Positions 18,083-27,549 of a stretch of 64,000 nucleotides of DNA are shown here, one piece after another; position 1 is the stretch's first letter; each line of letters starts with the position of its first letter. This stretch comes from Bradyrhizobium forestalis (lineage in GTDB: Bacteria > Pseudomonadota > Alphaproteobacteria > Rhizobiales > Xanthobacteraceae): NCBI RefSeq assembly GCF_002795245.1, contig NZ_PGVG01000003.1, positions 331,321-395,320 of the forward strand, read 5' to 3'. The notes below the pieces were generated by a model, which saw nothing but the letters and a program-made list of their open reading frames with translations, made no database searches and was not told the origin of the DNA. Made by a program: the position numbers and the translations under genes.

Positions 18083-20359
18083 ATGGACCAGGATCTGAGG
18101 GAAGCCGCACTCGAATATCATCGCCTGCCGAGGCCGGGAAAGATTTCGGTCATGCCGACCACGGCGATGGCGACGCAACGCGATCTGTCGCTCGCCTATT
18201 CGCCTGGCGTCGCGGAGCCCTGTCTTGTCATCGCCAAGGACCCGTTACAGGCGGACCAGCTGACCGCGCGCAGCAACCTGGTGGCCGTCGTCACCAACGG
18301 CACCGCCGTGCTTGGGCTTGGCAATATCGGGGCTCTGGCGGGCAAACCCGTCATGGAAGGCAAGGCGTGCCTGTTCAAGAAGTTCGCTGGCATCGATGTG
18401 TTCGACATCGAGCTCGCCGAGGAGGATCCCGACGCTTTGATCGAAACCATCGCCAGGATGGAGCCGACCTTCGGCGGCATCAACCTTGAGGACATCAAGG
18501 CGCCGGAGTGCTTCTACATCGAACAGCAGCTCCGCAAGCGCATGAAGATTCCGGTCTTCCATGATGATCAGCACGGCACCGCGATCATTGCGGCGGCGGC
18601 GATCCTCAACGGGTTGAAGCTGGTCAAGAAGGACATCTCTGACGTCAAGCTGGTTTGTTCCGGCGCCGGCGCCGCTGCGTTGGCCTGTCTCGATCTCATC
18701 GTTAGCCTCGGCCTGCCGCAGGACCGCATCATCGTCACAGACGCGAAAGGCGTCGTCTATGCCGGCCGCACGGAAGGCATGGACGACAACAAGGCGCGCT
18801 ATGCGGTGAAAACGGAGGCGCGGAAGCTCGACGAGATCATCCAGGATGCCGATATCTTTCTTGGCCTGTCAGCCGGCAAGGTGCTGACGCAAGACATGGT
18901 CAAGAGGATGGCACGAGATCCCCTGATCTTTGCTATGGCCAACCCGATTCCCGAGATCATGCCGGAAGACGCGTTGGCGGTTCGCCCCGACGCGATCATT
19001 GGCACGGGGCGATCGGACTATCCCAATCAGATCAATAACGTTCTGTGCTTTCCCTTCATCTTCAGGGGCGCGCTCGACTGCGGAGCGACGACCATCAACG
19101 AGGAGATGAAGCTCGCGACGGTACGCGCGCTCGCGGATCTGGCCATGGCGGAAGTGCCCGAGGTCGTGGCAGTTGCGTACAAGGGCGAAAACCTTCGCTT
19201 TGGCCGCGACTATCTCATTCCAAAGCCGCTCGATCCGCGGCTCATCGAGGTCGTGGCGCCCGCGGTTGCCAAGGCTGCGGCGGACAGCGGCGTCGCCAGG
19301 CGTCCGATCGCGGACATGGAGGTCTATCGCCAGCAGCTGAGCCGCTTCGTCTACCATTCCGGCAACGCGATGCAGCCGGTGTTCTCGGTGGCGAAGGGAA
19401 GCGGAAAGGCGCTGCTTCTGGCCGAGGGCGAAGACGAGCGCGTGCTGCGCGCAGCACAGGTGGTCGTCGACGAGCGGATCGCAAAGCCGTTGCTGGTTGG
19501 CCGGCCGTCGACCATCGAGGAGCGGATCAAGTCCTTCGGTCTCCGGCTCAGGCCTGGCAGCGACTGCGAGATCATCGATCCGCACGATTCTGAAGTCTAT
19601 TCCCAATGTGCGGATGTCTACCACGGGCGCAGGAAGCGTGACGGCGTGTCAGCCGCCTTGGCCCTGTCGGAGACGCGCAGCAACGCGACCGTTCTCGCCT
19701 CGATCCTTCTCGAAAGGGGCCTCGGCGATGCGATGCTGTGCGGTGTCATCGGCAGGACGTCCGATCACCTGGCGGCGATCCGCAACGTGATCGGAAGGCG
19801 CGAGGGCCTGCAGACGCTCGCCGTGATGCAGATGCTTATCCTGCAGCAGCATCAGCTGTTCATTTGCGACACCCACTGCAATCTTAATCCGACCGCCGAA
19901 CAGGTCGCCGACATCGCATTGATGGCGGCGGCGGAGGTCAGGCGATTCGGCATCACGCCGAGGGTGGCGTTGCTGTCGCATTCGAGCTTCGGAAGCTCCG
20001 CGGTCCCGGAAGCGCACAAGATGCGGGAAGCGCGGGCGATCATTCTCAAGCGATCCCCTGATCTCGCGGTGGAGGGCGAGATGCGCGGCGACGCTGCGCT
20101 GTCGCCGTCCGTACTGCACCACGAATTTCAGGATTCCAGCTTCGAGGGTCCGGCGAACGTGCTGGTGATGCCTAATCTCGATGCCGCCAACATCTCCTAC
20201 AACTTACTCAGGATGGCGGCGGGGCAGGGACTGACGGTCGGCGGCATCCTGCTCGGCGCGGCGAAGCCTGCCCACATTCTCACGCCATCGTCCACCGTCC
20301 GGCGGATCGTGAACATGGCGGCGGTCGCGGTCGCGGATGCGGTATCCGACCGGACCTGA
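18083..20359 (+). CDS. maeB: NADP-dependent malic enzyme with C-terminal phosphotransacetylase-like domain
   Basis: Oxidative decarboxylation of malate to pyruvate (758 aa). Residues 1-430 are the malic enzyme: [51 protein letters not shown], the nucleotide loop [14 protein letters not shown] and [10 protein letters not shown]. The C-terminal third resembles phosphate acetyltransferase, as in MaeB of rhizobia, where it is regulatory rather than catalytic. The ATG at 18083 follows GGGGAATAGG; an open extension to 17834 overlaps the phasin gene. The NADPH it makes matches the cofactor of PhaB, and the pyruvate is the substrate of aceE-lpd in the same block. Confidence 0.95.
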   Translation: MDQDLREAALEYHRLPRPGKISVMPTTAMATQRDLSLAYSPGVAEPCLVIAKDPLQADQLTARSNLVAVVTNGTAVLGLGNIGALAGKPVMEGKACLFKKFAGIDVFDIELAEEDPDALIETIARMEPTFGGINLEDIKAPECFYIEQQLRKRMKIPVFHDDQHGTAIIAAAAILNGLKLVKKDISDVKLVCSGAGAAALACLDLIVSLGLPQDRIIVTDAKGVVYAGRTEGMDDNKARYAVKTEARKLDEIIQDADIFLGLSAGKVLTQDMVKRMARDPLIFAMANPIPEIMPEDALAVRPDAIIGTGRSDYPNQINNVLCFPFIFRGALDCGATTINEEMKLATVRALADLAMAEVPEVVAVAYKGENLRFGRDYLIPKPLDPRLIEVVAPAVAKAAADSGVARRPIADMEVYRQQLSRFVYHSGNAMQPVFSVAKGSGKALLLAEGEDERVLRAAQVVVDERIAKPLLVGRPSTIEERIKSFGLRLRPGSDCEIIDPHDSEVYSQCADVYHGRRKRDGVSAALALSETRSNATVLASILLERGLGDAMLCGVIGRTSDHLAAIRNVIGRREGLQTLAVMQMLILQQHQLFICDTHCNLNPTAEQVADIALMAAAEVRRFGITPRVALLSHSSFGSSAVPEAHKMREARAIILKRSPDLAVEGEMRGDAALSPSVLHHEFQDSSFEGPANVLVMPNLDAANISYNLLRMAAGQGLTVGGILLGAAKPAHILTPSSTVRRIVNMAAVAVADAVSDRT

Positions 20360-20409
20360 TAGGGACGATATGCTTGGGCGGGTTGTGAGCGCGATTGGTC
20401 GAGGCCATC

Positions 20410-21732
20410 ATGAGTAAGCCGCAACTGGAAAAACCCCGGATTGTGATCGTCGGCGGCGGAGCCGGCGGACTGGAGCTTGCGACCCGCCTTGGCGACAAGT
20501 ACGGACGCAAGGGCAAGCTCGACGTCACGCTGATCGAGCGAAACCGCACCCATGTGTGGAAGCCGAAGCTGCACGAGATCGCAGCCGGCAGCATGGATAT
20601 CTCGGCTCACGAAGTCGACTATCTCGCGCAGTCCTACTGGCACGGCTTCCGCTATCGCATCGGGGAGATGATCGGGATCGACCGGGATCGCCGCCAGGTG
20701 CTGGTCGCGCCCTATCTCGACTCCGAAGGCCGCGAGGTCACGCCGAAGCGGACCTTCGACTATGACGTCCTTGTCGTAACTGTCGGAAGCCAGAATAACG
20801 ATTTCGGCACGCCCGGCGTCGCCGATCATGCGATCAAGCTGGAATCGCAGGTCGATGCGAAGCGGTTCCACGAGCGAATGGTCAACGCCTGTATCCGCGC
20901 CCATGCCCAAACGTCGCCTCTGGGAATCCATCAGTTGAAGGTCGCGATCATCGGCGCCGGCGCGACCGGCGTCGAGCTGGCCGCGGAGCTCCACAGGACG
21001 ACACGGGAAGTGGTGGCGTATGGCCTCGACCAGGTTGATCCGCAGAAGGACATCAGCATCACCCTGATCGAAGCCGCTGATCGCGTGCTTCCCGCGCTGC
21101 CCGAACGGGTTTCGAAGGAGACCGAGAAGCTGCTCGCCAGACTGGGGGTCAACGTACTCACCGGTGCCAAAGTCTCCGAGATTGCCAAGGACCATGTGAG
21201 TCTGACGGATGGCCAGACGATCCCCGCCGAGCTGATCGTCTGGGCGGCCGGCGTCAAGGCGCCCGACTTCCTGAAGGGCATCGCCGGCCTCGAAACTAAC
21301 CGGATCAACCAGCTCGTCGTTCGGCCGACGCTGCAGACGACGCGCGACAACGCCATCTTCGCCATCGGTGACTGTTCGGCCTGCTCATGGGGCGAGCGCG
21401 GCAACGTGCCGCCGCGCGCGCAAGCGGCTCACCAGCAGGCCTCCCATCTCTATTCGCAGATTCCGCGCTACCTGCGGAGCGAGTCGGTCAAGGACTATCG
21501 TTACAGGGATTTCGGATCCCTGGTGTCGCTCGGCGAATTCAGCACGGTCGGCTCGATGATGGGCGCGCTCGTGGGCGGCAGCCTCGTGTTCGAAGGCATG
21601 TTCGCGCGGATGATGTACCTGTCGCTCTACAAGATGCATGAACACGCGCTGCATGGCCCGGTGAAGGTCGCGCTCGACACGCTCGCCCGCCTGATCACCC
21701 GACGCACCGAGCCGCATGTGAAGCTGCATTGA
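20410..21732 (+). CDS. ndh: Type II NADH:quinone oxidoreductase (NAD(P)/FAD-dependent)
   Basis: Single-subunit, non-proton-pumping NADH dehydrogenase (440 aa). It has the FAD motif IVGGGAGGLELATRLG, the second dinucleotide motif IIGAGATGVELAAEL and AIGDCSAC in the C-terminal FAD-binding part. The C-terminal segment (SMMGALVGGSLVFEGMFARMMYLSLYKMH, given here only as residues about 375-405) is amphipathic, as in NDH-2 enzymes that attach to the membrane. The ATG at 20410 is preferred over a TTG at 20395. It lies directly before cydAB, so electrons can pass NADH to quinone to oxygen without complex I. Confidence 0.9.
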   Translation: MSKPQLEKPRIVIVGGGAGGLELATRLGDKYGRKGKLDVTLIERNRTHVWKPKLHEIAAGSMDISAHEVDYLAQSYWHGFRYRIGEMIGIDRDRRQVLVAPYLDSEGREVTPKRTFDYDVLVVTVGSQNNDFGTPGVADHAIKLESQVDAKRFHERMVNACIRAHAQTSPLGIHQLKVAIIGAGATGVELAAELHRTTREVVAYGLDQVDPQKDISITLIEAADRVLPALPERVSKETEKLLARLGVNVLTGAKVSEIAKDHVSLTDGQTIPAELIVWAAGVKAPDFLKGIAGLETNRINQLVVRPTLQTTRDNAIFAIGDCSACSWGERGNVPPRAQAAHQQASHLYSQIPRYLRSESVKDYRYRDFGSLVSLGEFSTVGSMMGALVGGSLVFEGMFARMMYLSLYKMHEHALHGPVKVALDTLARLITRRTEPHVKLH

Positions 21733-21781
21733 GGCGCATTTCACTCACGTAGCGGTGCTGCTTGAACCCGGAGGAATGTTG

Positions 21782-23173
21782 ATGGACGCCGTGTTCCTTG
21801 CGCGCATGCAGTTCGCCGCCAACGTCACCTTCCATATTCTATTCCCGTCGATTTCGATCGCGCTGGGCTGGGTGCTGCTCTTCTTCAGATTCAAGCACCT
21901 GCGCGCGACTGGTCCGCAGCAGAAGCTCGATTGGCTTCGCGCCTACCGTCAATGGACGAAGGTGTTCGCCCTGACATTCGCGCTTGGCGTCGTCAGCGGA
22001 GTCACCATGAGCTTCCAGTTCGGCACCAACTGGCCGGGGTACATGGAGCGCGTCGGCAACATCGCCGGCCCGCTGCTCGGTTATGAGGTGCTGACCGCCT
22101 TCTTCCTGGAAGCGGGGTTTCTCGGCGTCATGCTATTCGGCCATCGCCGGGTCGGCGAGATGGTTCACCTGGGCGCGACCGTCCTCGTCGCCTTCGGCAC
22201 CTTGATGAGCGCTTTCTGGATCCTGGCTCTCAATTCATGGATGCAGACGCCCGCCGGATACGACATCGTCAACGGTCAGTTTCACGCGCGCAACTGGCTG
22301 GAGATCGTCTTCAATCCCTCCTTTCCGTATCGCCTGGTCCATATGATACTCGCGTCCGCGCTGACCTGTGCGTTCCTGCTGATCGGGGTCAGCGCCTGGC
22401 AACTCCTGAAAGGGGTCGCTGTAACCAGCGCGTCACGCGTGTTGCGGACCGGGCTCATCCTTGCAGCGCTGGCCGCGCCGGCACAGATGGTGGCGGGCGA
22501 CTTTCACGGGATCAATACGCTCAAACATCAGCCGCAGAAGATCGCGGCGGTCGAAGGCATTTGGGAGACCACGCGCGGCGCGCCGCTACTGCTGTTCGCC
22601 ATCCCGGATGATGCGGCGAGAACGAACCATTTCGAGCTGGCGGTGCCGAAGCTCGCGAGCCTGATCCTCCGGCACGATCCCGAAGGGGAGCTCAGGGGCC
22701 TGAACGAGTTTCCCTCGGCCCATCCGCCTGTGCTGCCGCTGTTCTGGTCATTTCGGATCATGGTGGGCACCGGCATCCTGATGCTGCTCGTCAGCTGGAT
22801 CGGCCTGTGGCGGCATTGGCGCGACGGCTGGGATTTCGCCAAAATGCCGCGATCGCTTCTCCGGATATTCGCGGGCATGACCTTTTCCGGCTGGGTCGCG
22901 ACCATTGCCGGATGGTACGTCACGGAGATCGGACGGCAGCCCTTCATCGTGTCCGGTCTGGTTCGAACCGCTGACGTTGCTTCGCGAGTGCCGTCATCGA
23001 GCATCGCGGTGACACTCTCCCTCTATATCGCGCTCTATCTGGCGCTGCTCGCGGCCTATATCGGCGTGCTCAAATACATGGCCGAGACCGCCGACAAGAA
23101 GTCGTATGCCGGCGCGCCGGCCGGCCTGCCAGGGGAGCCGCAGCCTTATCGGCGCGAGGGAGAATTCGCATGA
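21782..23173 (+). CDS. cydA: Cytochrome bd-type ubiquinol oxidase subunit I (CIO-like)
   Basis: Haem-bearing subunit (463 aa) of a bd-type quinol oxidase. It begins MDAVFLARMQFAANVTFHILFP, where the His is the conserved haem b595 ligand region; GWVATIAGWYVTEIGRQP near residue 380 is also typical. There are about nine membrane spans. It is shorter than E. coli CydA (522 aa) because the periplasmic Q-loop is short, as in cyanide-insensitive (CioA) oxidases. The ATG at 21782 has GGAGGA upstream; an ATG at 21776 is a close alternative. It overlaps cydB by 4 bp. Confidence 0.93.
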   Translation: MDAVFLARMQFAANVTFHILFPSISIALGWVLLFFRFKHLRATGPQQKLDWLRAYRQWTKVFALTFALGVVSGVTMSFQFGTNWPGYMERVGNIAGPLLGYEVLTAFFLEAGFLGVMLFGHRRVGEMVHLGATVLVAFGTLMSAFWILALNSWMQTPAGYDIVNGQFHARNWLEIVFNPSFPYRLVHMILASALTCAFLLIGVSAWQLLKGVAVTSASRVLRTGLILAALAAPAQMVAGDFHGINTLKHQPQKIAAVEGIWETTRGAPLLLFAIPDDAARTNHFELAVPKLASLILRHDPEGELRGLNEFPSAHPPVLPLFWSFRIMVGTGILMLLVSWIGLWRHWRDGWDFAKMPRSLLRIFAGMTFSGWVATIAGWYVTEIGRQPFIVSGLVRTADVASRVPSSSIAVTLSLYIALYLALLAAYIGVLKYMAETADKKSYAGAPAGLPGEPQPYRREGEFA

Positions 23174-24174
23174 CTTCGATGTCGTTCGACGAATTGCTGC
23201 CGCTGATCTTCATCGGCTTGATGGGCGTATCGCTGCTCATCTACGTCGTCAGCGACGGCTATGATCTCGGGGTCGGCATGCTGATGCATCGGGCGACACC
23301 CAAGGAGCGGGACACGATGGTCGCATCCATCGGTCCGTTCTGGGACGCCAATGAAACCTGGCTGGTGCTCGGCGTCGGGCTTCTCCTGATTGCCTTCCCC
23401 AAGGCACACGGGCTGGTGCTGTCGGAACTGTACCTGCCGACCACGCTCATGCTGGTCGGCCTGATCCTGCGCGGCGCAGCTTTCGACTTCAGGGTCAAGG
23501 CCAAAGCCAGCCGGAAAGCGATGTGGGACCGCCTGTTCATCGCGGGCTCGATGCTTGCCTCGGTTTGTCAGGGCTGGATGCTCGGCCGCTATATCAGCGG
23601 CTTCGGAGAGGGCTGGAATTATCTGATCTTTGCCGGCGCCATCGCGGTCGCGCTGCCAATGGCCTACGCGCTGCTTGGCGCCACGTGGCTGGTGATGAAG
23701 ACGGATGGTCCGCTGCAGGACAAGGCGATCGGGTGGAGCAAGATCGCCTGGCCACCCATGGTCCTCGGCCTGATCCTGATTTCGATGGCGACGCCCTGGA
23801 TCAGCGAGACCGTCCGCGTGCGGTGGTTTACCTTGCCGGCGATCATCGCCGTGGCGTCGATCCCGATCACTGCGGGAATCGCGCTCGTGACTGTGCGCGT
23901 GCTGCTCGGCTCATCCGCCGTACGCGGTTCCCTGTGCTGGTTGCCGTTTGCCTTGCTCGTACTGGTCTTCCTCCTGAGCTTTCTCGGCCTGAGCTACAGC
24001 ATCTACCCCTTCGTGGTGATCGACAGGCTTACGGTTTGGGAAGCCGCCAGTAGCCCGGATTCGCTCAAGATCATCCTGATCGGGGTCTGCATCACGCTGC
24101 CCGTCATCGTCGCCTATACCGGATTTTCCTATCGCGTATTCCGGGGCAAAACCATAGAGTTAGACTATGCGTGA
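23170..24174 (+). CDS. cydB: Cytochrome bd-type ubiquinol oxidase subunit II
   Basis: Second subunit (334 aa) of the bd-type oxidase, with about eight membrane spans. Family landmarks are VVSDGYDLGVGML, IGPFWDANETWLVLGVGLLLIAFPKA and FDFRVKAK. It overlaps cydA by 4 bp (ATGA). No small CydX-type peptide is recognisable in the 100 bp after it; that space reads as an alternative N-terminal extension of the sensor kinase. The high oxygen affinity known for many bd oxidases fits low-oxygen operation of this block. Confidence 0.94.
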   Translation: MTSMSFDELLPLIFIGLMGVSLLIYVVSDGYDLGVGMLMHRATPKERDTMVASIGPFWDANETWLVLGVGLLLIAFPKAHGLVLSELYLPTTLMLVGLILRGAAFDFRVKAKASRKAMWDRLFIAGSMLASVCQGWMLGRYISGFGEGWNYLIFAGAIAVALPMAYALLGATWLVMKTDGPLQDKAIGWSKIAWPPMVLGLILISMATPWISETVRVRWFTLPAIIAVASIPITAGIALVTVRVLLGSSAVRGSLCWLPFALLVLVFLLSFLGLSYSIYPFVVIDRLTVWEAASSPDSLKIILIGVCITLPVIVAYTGFSYRVFRGKTIELDYA

Positions 24175-24277
24175 GCCGTCCTTTGTCATGGCCGACGCTC
24201 TTTGGTTTGTCCCGGTTCACAAGATGACGGAGCTTGCATCCCTGGTGAACGTCAAGAGGAGTTCTGGAGTCAGTTCG

Positions 24278-26062
24278 ATGGCGTCCAGCTCCACACGCTG
24301 GCTTATTCGCGGGATAGCGGCGCTTGCCTTGGTCGCAGCCGCTTCGTGGCTCGGATATGCCCTGGCTTTCCAGCGGGGACTTGACCGTTTGCACGTGGCG
24401 GCCCAGCAGCGGCTTGCGGTGGAAGCCGCCAGGCTCGACGGTTATCTCTCCAGATTTGAATATCTGCCGTCGCTGCTCGAGACATCCCCAAGCGTATTCA
24501 AGTTGCTCGGCGATCCCGCCGATCCTGCGCTGCAGCAATCGGTCAGCCTGTATCTGAAGTCGATCAACCTGCTTGCCGGGGCCGACAATCTTTACGTCCT
24601 GAGCGTTTCGGGGGAAGCGCTGGCCGCGGCCGATTTCGATGATCCGGGTACGCCGGTCGGTCGCAATTTATCGTATCGCCCCTATGTGAGCGGGGCGCTC
24701 GCGGGCGGACGAGGCGCGTTCTTCGGTGTTGGTATCACCAGTGCGCGCGCCGGCTACTATCTGTCCTATGCCCTGAAGGACGGCGGGGCCACCAAGGGGA
24801 TCGCCGCGGTCAAGGTCAATCTGGATTCGTTCGAGCGCGGGTGGCGCGATCTTGCCGGCGACGCACTCCTCCTCGACGAACGGGGCGTGACGATACTCGC
24901 CTCCCGCGACGCATGGCGCTACCGCCCGACGGCACCGCTGTCGCCGAATATGCGCGACGAGATTGCGCGGTCAAAACCTTACGCCGACTATGATCTGAGG
25001 CCGCTCGGATGGACTACTGTGGCTGCGCCCGAGGGTGGTAGCGCACGCGTGACCACCGAAAACGGGACGGCCTATACGCTCAGCGAGCTTCCGATCAACC
25101 GGGGCCTCTGGAAGCTCGTGCTTCTCGATGATGAGGCGCCGGCCCGGCAGACTGCGCTGATCATCGGTGCGCTGTCAGGTCTTGCCGCCGTCGTTGCCGT
25201 GCTGGCGCTTGGGCTCCTGGTGCAACGCCGCAGAGCGATCAGGGCACGGCTGGCCAATCAGGCCGCATTGCAGGCGGCGCACGACATGCTCGAAACCAGG
25301 GTGCAGGAACGAACCGCCGAACTGCGGGCGGCGCAGGATGAACTGGTCCATGCCGGAAAGCTGGCGGCTCTCGGCCAGATGTCGGCCGGAATTGTGCATG
25401 AACTGAACCAGCCTTTGGCGGCGCTGCAGACAGCGGCCGACAATGCGATCCTGCTCGTCGATCGCGGGTCGGTCGACGGTGCCCGCGGCAACCTCACCCG
25501 GATCGGCGAATTGGTACGTCGGCTCGGGCGCCTGACCGGCCAGCTCAGGGTTTTCGCCTACAAGTCGAGTAGCCCGCTTGACGCGGTCTCGGTCGAGCAG
25601 GCCGTGAGTGAGTCGCTCAAGATACTCGCCGCGCGCGTGAAGGAAGGGGGCGTCGGCGTCGTGACGGACATTGACGCCGAACTCAGCGTCGTCGCCGACC
25701 AGACGAGGCTCGAGCAACTATTGTGCAACATCGTGGCGAATGCGCTGGATGCCGTGGAAGGTGCCGAACGAAAGTCGATCGTGATCCGGGCCGCCAGGGA
25801 AGAGGGGCAAGCCGCCCGCTGCCGCATCGCCATCAGCAACAGCGGCCCCGCGATCGCCTCCGATGTTCTCAGGCGCATGTTCGAGCCGTTCGTAACGACC
25901 AAGCCGGCGGGCAAGGGCCTCGGCCTTGGCCTGATGCTGTCGAACCACATCGCACGTTCCTTCGGCGGCGAATTGCACGGGCGAAATCTTCCTGATGGCG
26001 CCGAATTTGTCCTGATCCTTCCATTGGCCGAGATGACAGAGGCGGTTTCGCATGGGCGATGA
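24278..26062 (+). CDS. dctB: DctB-like C4-dicarboxylate sensor histidine kinase
   Basis: Membrane-bound sensor kinase. The sequence shows an N-terminal membrane span (GIAALALVAAASWLGYALAF), a periplasmic double Cache-like sensor domain of about 250 residues (LYVLSVSGEALAAADF, GRNLSYRPYV), a second span and a coiled coil. The H-box AGIVHELNQPLAAL and a HATPase with LGLGLMLSNHI follow. The HxLNQPL form of the H-box is that of the DctB/NtrB group, which pairs with sigma-54 activators. The frame is open from 24167 (overlapping cydB); I chose ATG 24278, which has GGAG upstream and leaves a normal N-terminus. It overlaps the response regulator gene by 11 bp. Confidence 0.9.
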   Translation: MASSSTRWLIRGIAALALVAAASWLGYALAFQRGLDRLHVAAQQRLAVEAARLDGYLSRFEYLPSLLETSPSVFKLLGDPADPALQQSVSLYLKSINLLAGADNLYVLSVSGEALAAADFDDPGTPVGRNLSYRPYVSGALAGGRGAFFGVGITSARAGYYLSYALKDGGATKGIAAVKVNLDSFERGWRDLAGDALLLDERGVTILASRDAWRYRPTAPLSPNMRDEIARSKPYADYDLRPLGWTTVAAPEGGSARVTTENGTAYTLSELPINRGLWKLVLLDDEAPARQTALIIGALSGLAAVVAVLALGLLVQRRRAIRARLANQAALQAAHDMLETRVQERTAELRAAQDELVHAGKLAALGQMSAGIVHELNQPLAALQTAADNAILLVDRGSVDGARGNLTRIGELVRRLGRLTGQLRVFAYKSSSPLDAVSVEQAVSESLKILAARVKEGGVGVVTDIDAELSVVADQTRLEQLLCNIVANALDAVEGAERKSIVIRAAREEGQAARCRIAISNSGPAIASDVLRRMFEPFVTTKPAGKGLGLGLMLSNHIARSFGGELHGRNLPDGAEFVLILPLAEMTEAVSHGR

Positions 26063-27428
26063 CCAATCCATTGGCGTAATCTACGTCGAGGACGACGAGG
26101 ATGTCCGCATCGGCGGCGTTCAAGCGCTCGAGCTTGCGGGGTTCTCGGTCTCGGGTTTTGCGTCGGTAGAGACCGCCAACGCGTCCGTGCGCCCCGACAT
26201 GCCCTCTGTCGTGGTCTGCGACGTGCGGCTGCGGGGCAAGAGCGGCCTTGAATGGCAGTCCGATCTGCGCAGGCTGGATCCGGACCTGCCCGTGATCCTG
26301 ATCACCGGACATGGTGATATCTCCATGGCCGTGCAGGCGATGCGAAACGGTGCCTACGACTTCATCGAGAAGCCGTGCTCGTCGGAGCAACTCGTATCCG
26401 TGGTACGGAGGGCGGCTGAAAAGAGACGCTTGACCCTGGAGGTTCGCTCGCTGCGGTCCGCGCTGTCGGACCGCCAGGGGATCGAGGCGAGCCTGCTCGG
26501 CCGGTCCCCGCAGATCCAGGAAGTGCGCAGGCTTGTATCCACGCTGGCCTCCACCAATGTCGACGTCACGATCTACGGCGAGACCGGGACCGGCAAGGAT
26601 GTGGTCGCGCGTTGCCTGCATAATCACAGCGGACGGCGCGCCGGCAATTACGTCGCAGTCAACTGCGGCGGCCTGCCCGAGTCGCTGGTCGAGAGCGAGC
26701 TGTTCGGCCACGAAGTGGGAGCCTTCACCGGCGCCATCCGCCAGCGCATCGGAAAGATCGAGTATGCGAATGGCGGAACGCTGTTTCTCGACGAAATCGA
26801 GAGCATGCCGCTGAGTGTTCAGGTGAAGTTACTCCGGTCCCTGCAGGACCGGTCGATCGAACGCGTCGGTACCAACAAGCCGATCGCGGTGGACTGCCGG
26901 GTCGTGGCGGCGAGCAAGACGAACTTGTTCGAGCTGAGCGAAAAGAAGCTGTTTCGCGCGGATCTCTATTACCGCCTCGGCGTCGCTTTCATCGAACTGC
27001 CGCCGCTCCGGGAGCGGCGCGAAGACATTCCCCTGTTGTTCGAGCATTTCGCGCTGGACGCCGCCAGACGGTTCGAACGTGATGCACCGATACTGGATGA
27101 GCAGACGGTGTCTGCTCTGCTGGCTTATTCCTGGCCGGGGAACGTACGCGAGCTTCGCAACGTTGCCGACCGCTTCGTGCTTGGTGTCCTCGACGGCAAG
27201 GCGATCAACAAATCCGGATTTGGCACGTCGGATCCGTCGTTGCCTCGACAGCTCGAAAATATCGAGCGATCGATCATCGAGGACGCGCTGCGGCGCAAGC
27301 AGGGCGACGTGCAGGCAACCGCAACGCTTTTGGGCATCCCGAAGCAGACCTTGTACGACAAGATCAAGCGTCTCGCCGTCAACGTGGACGGGATAAGGGA
27401 AGGGGCGATCGTTCGTTCCGGAGCCTGA
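26052..27428 (+). CDS. dctD: DctD-like sigma-54-dependent response regulator
   Basis: NtrC-class transcription activator (458 aa). The receiver domain carries phospho-acceptor Asp57 (VVVCDVRLRG) and Lys in FIEKP. The AAA+ domain has Walker A GETGTGKD, the sigma-54 contact loop GAFTGA and Walker B GGTLFLDEIES. A Fis-type helix-turn-helix ends the protein (GDVQATATLLGIPKQTLYDKIKR). It is coupled to the DctB-like kinase by an 11-bp overlap. Probable targets are the sigma-54 promoter at 7452 before aceE and perhaps others; canonical rhizobial DctD controls dctA, which here lies within that operon. Confidence 0.92.
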   Translation: MGDDQSIGVIYVEDDEDVRIGGVQALELAGFSVSGFASVETANASVRPDMPSVVVCDVRLRGKSGLEWQSDLRRLDPDLPVILITGHGDISMAVQAMRNGAYDFIEKPCSSEQLVSVVRRAAEKRRLTLEVRSLRSALSDRQGIEASLLGRSPQIQEVRRLVSTLASTNVDVTIYGETGTGKDVVARCLHNHSGRRAGNYVAVNCGGLPESLVESELFGHEVGAFTGAIRQRIGKIEYANGGTLFLDEIESMPLSVQVKLLRSLQDRSIERVGTNKPIAVDCRVVAASKTNLFELSEKKLFRADLYYRLGVAFIELPPLRERREDIPLLFEHFALDAARRFERDAPILDEQTVSALLAYSWPGNVRELRNVADRFVLGVLDGKAINKSGFGTSDPSLPRQLENIERSIIEDALRRKQGDVQATATLLGIPKQTLYDKIKRLAVNVDGIREGAIVRSGA

Positions 27429-27549
27429 CGATCTGGGGTGGCGCCCTGGGGCAGCCGGACATGCAAGGCGGTGTGAAAGCAAGGGAGCCAGTTAGAAGCT
27501 TCCCGACGCGGAAACGAACAAGTCATCCTTTTTGAGTGAGGGATCTCCA

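Noticed and set aside
24167..24277. Possible CydX-like small gene after cydB
   Set aside because: The frame lacks the hydrophobic helix of CydX and runs into the sensor kinase frame.
27439..27454. Sigma-54-like TGGCGCCCTGGGGCAG before phaC
   Set aside because: GG and GC are separated by 9 bases instead of 10, and a second candidate at 27466-27481 matches poorly; not enough to call a promoter.
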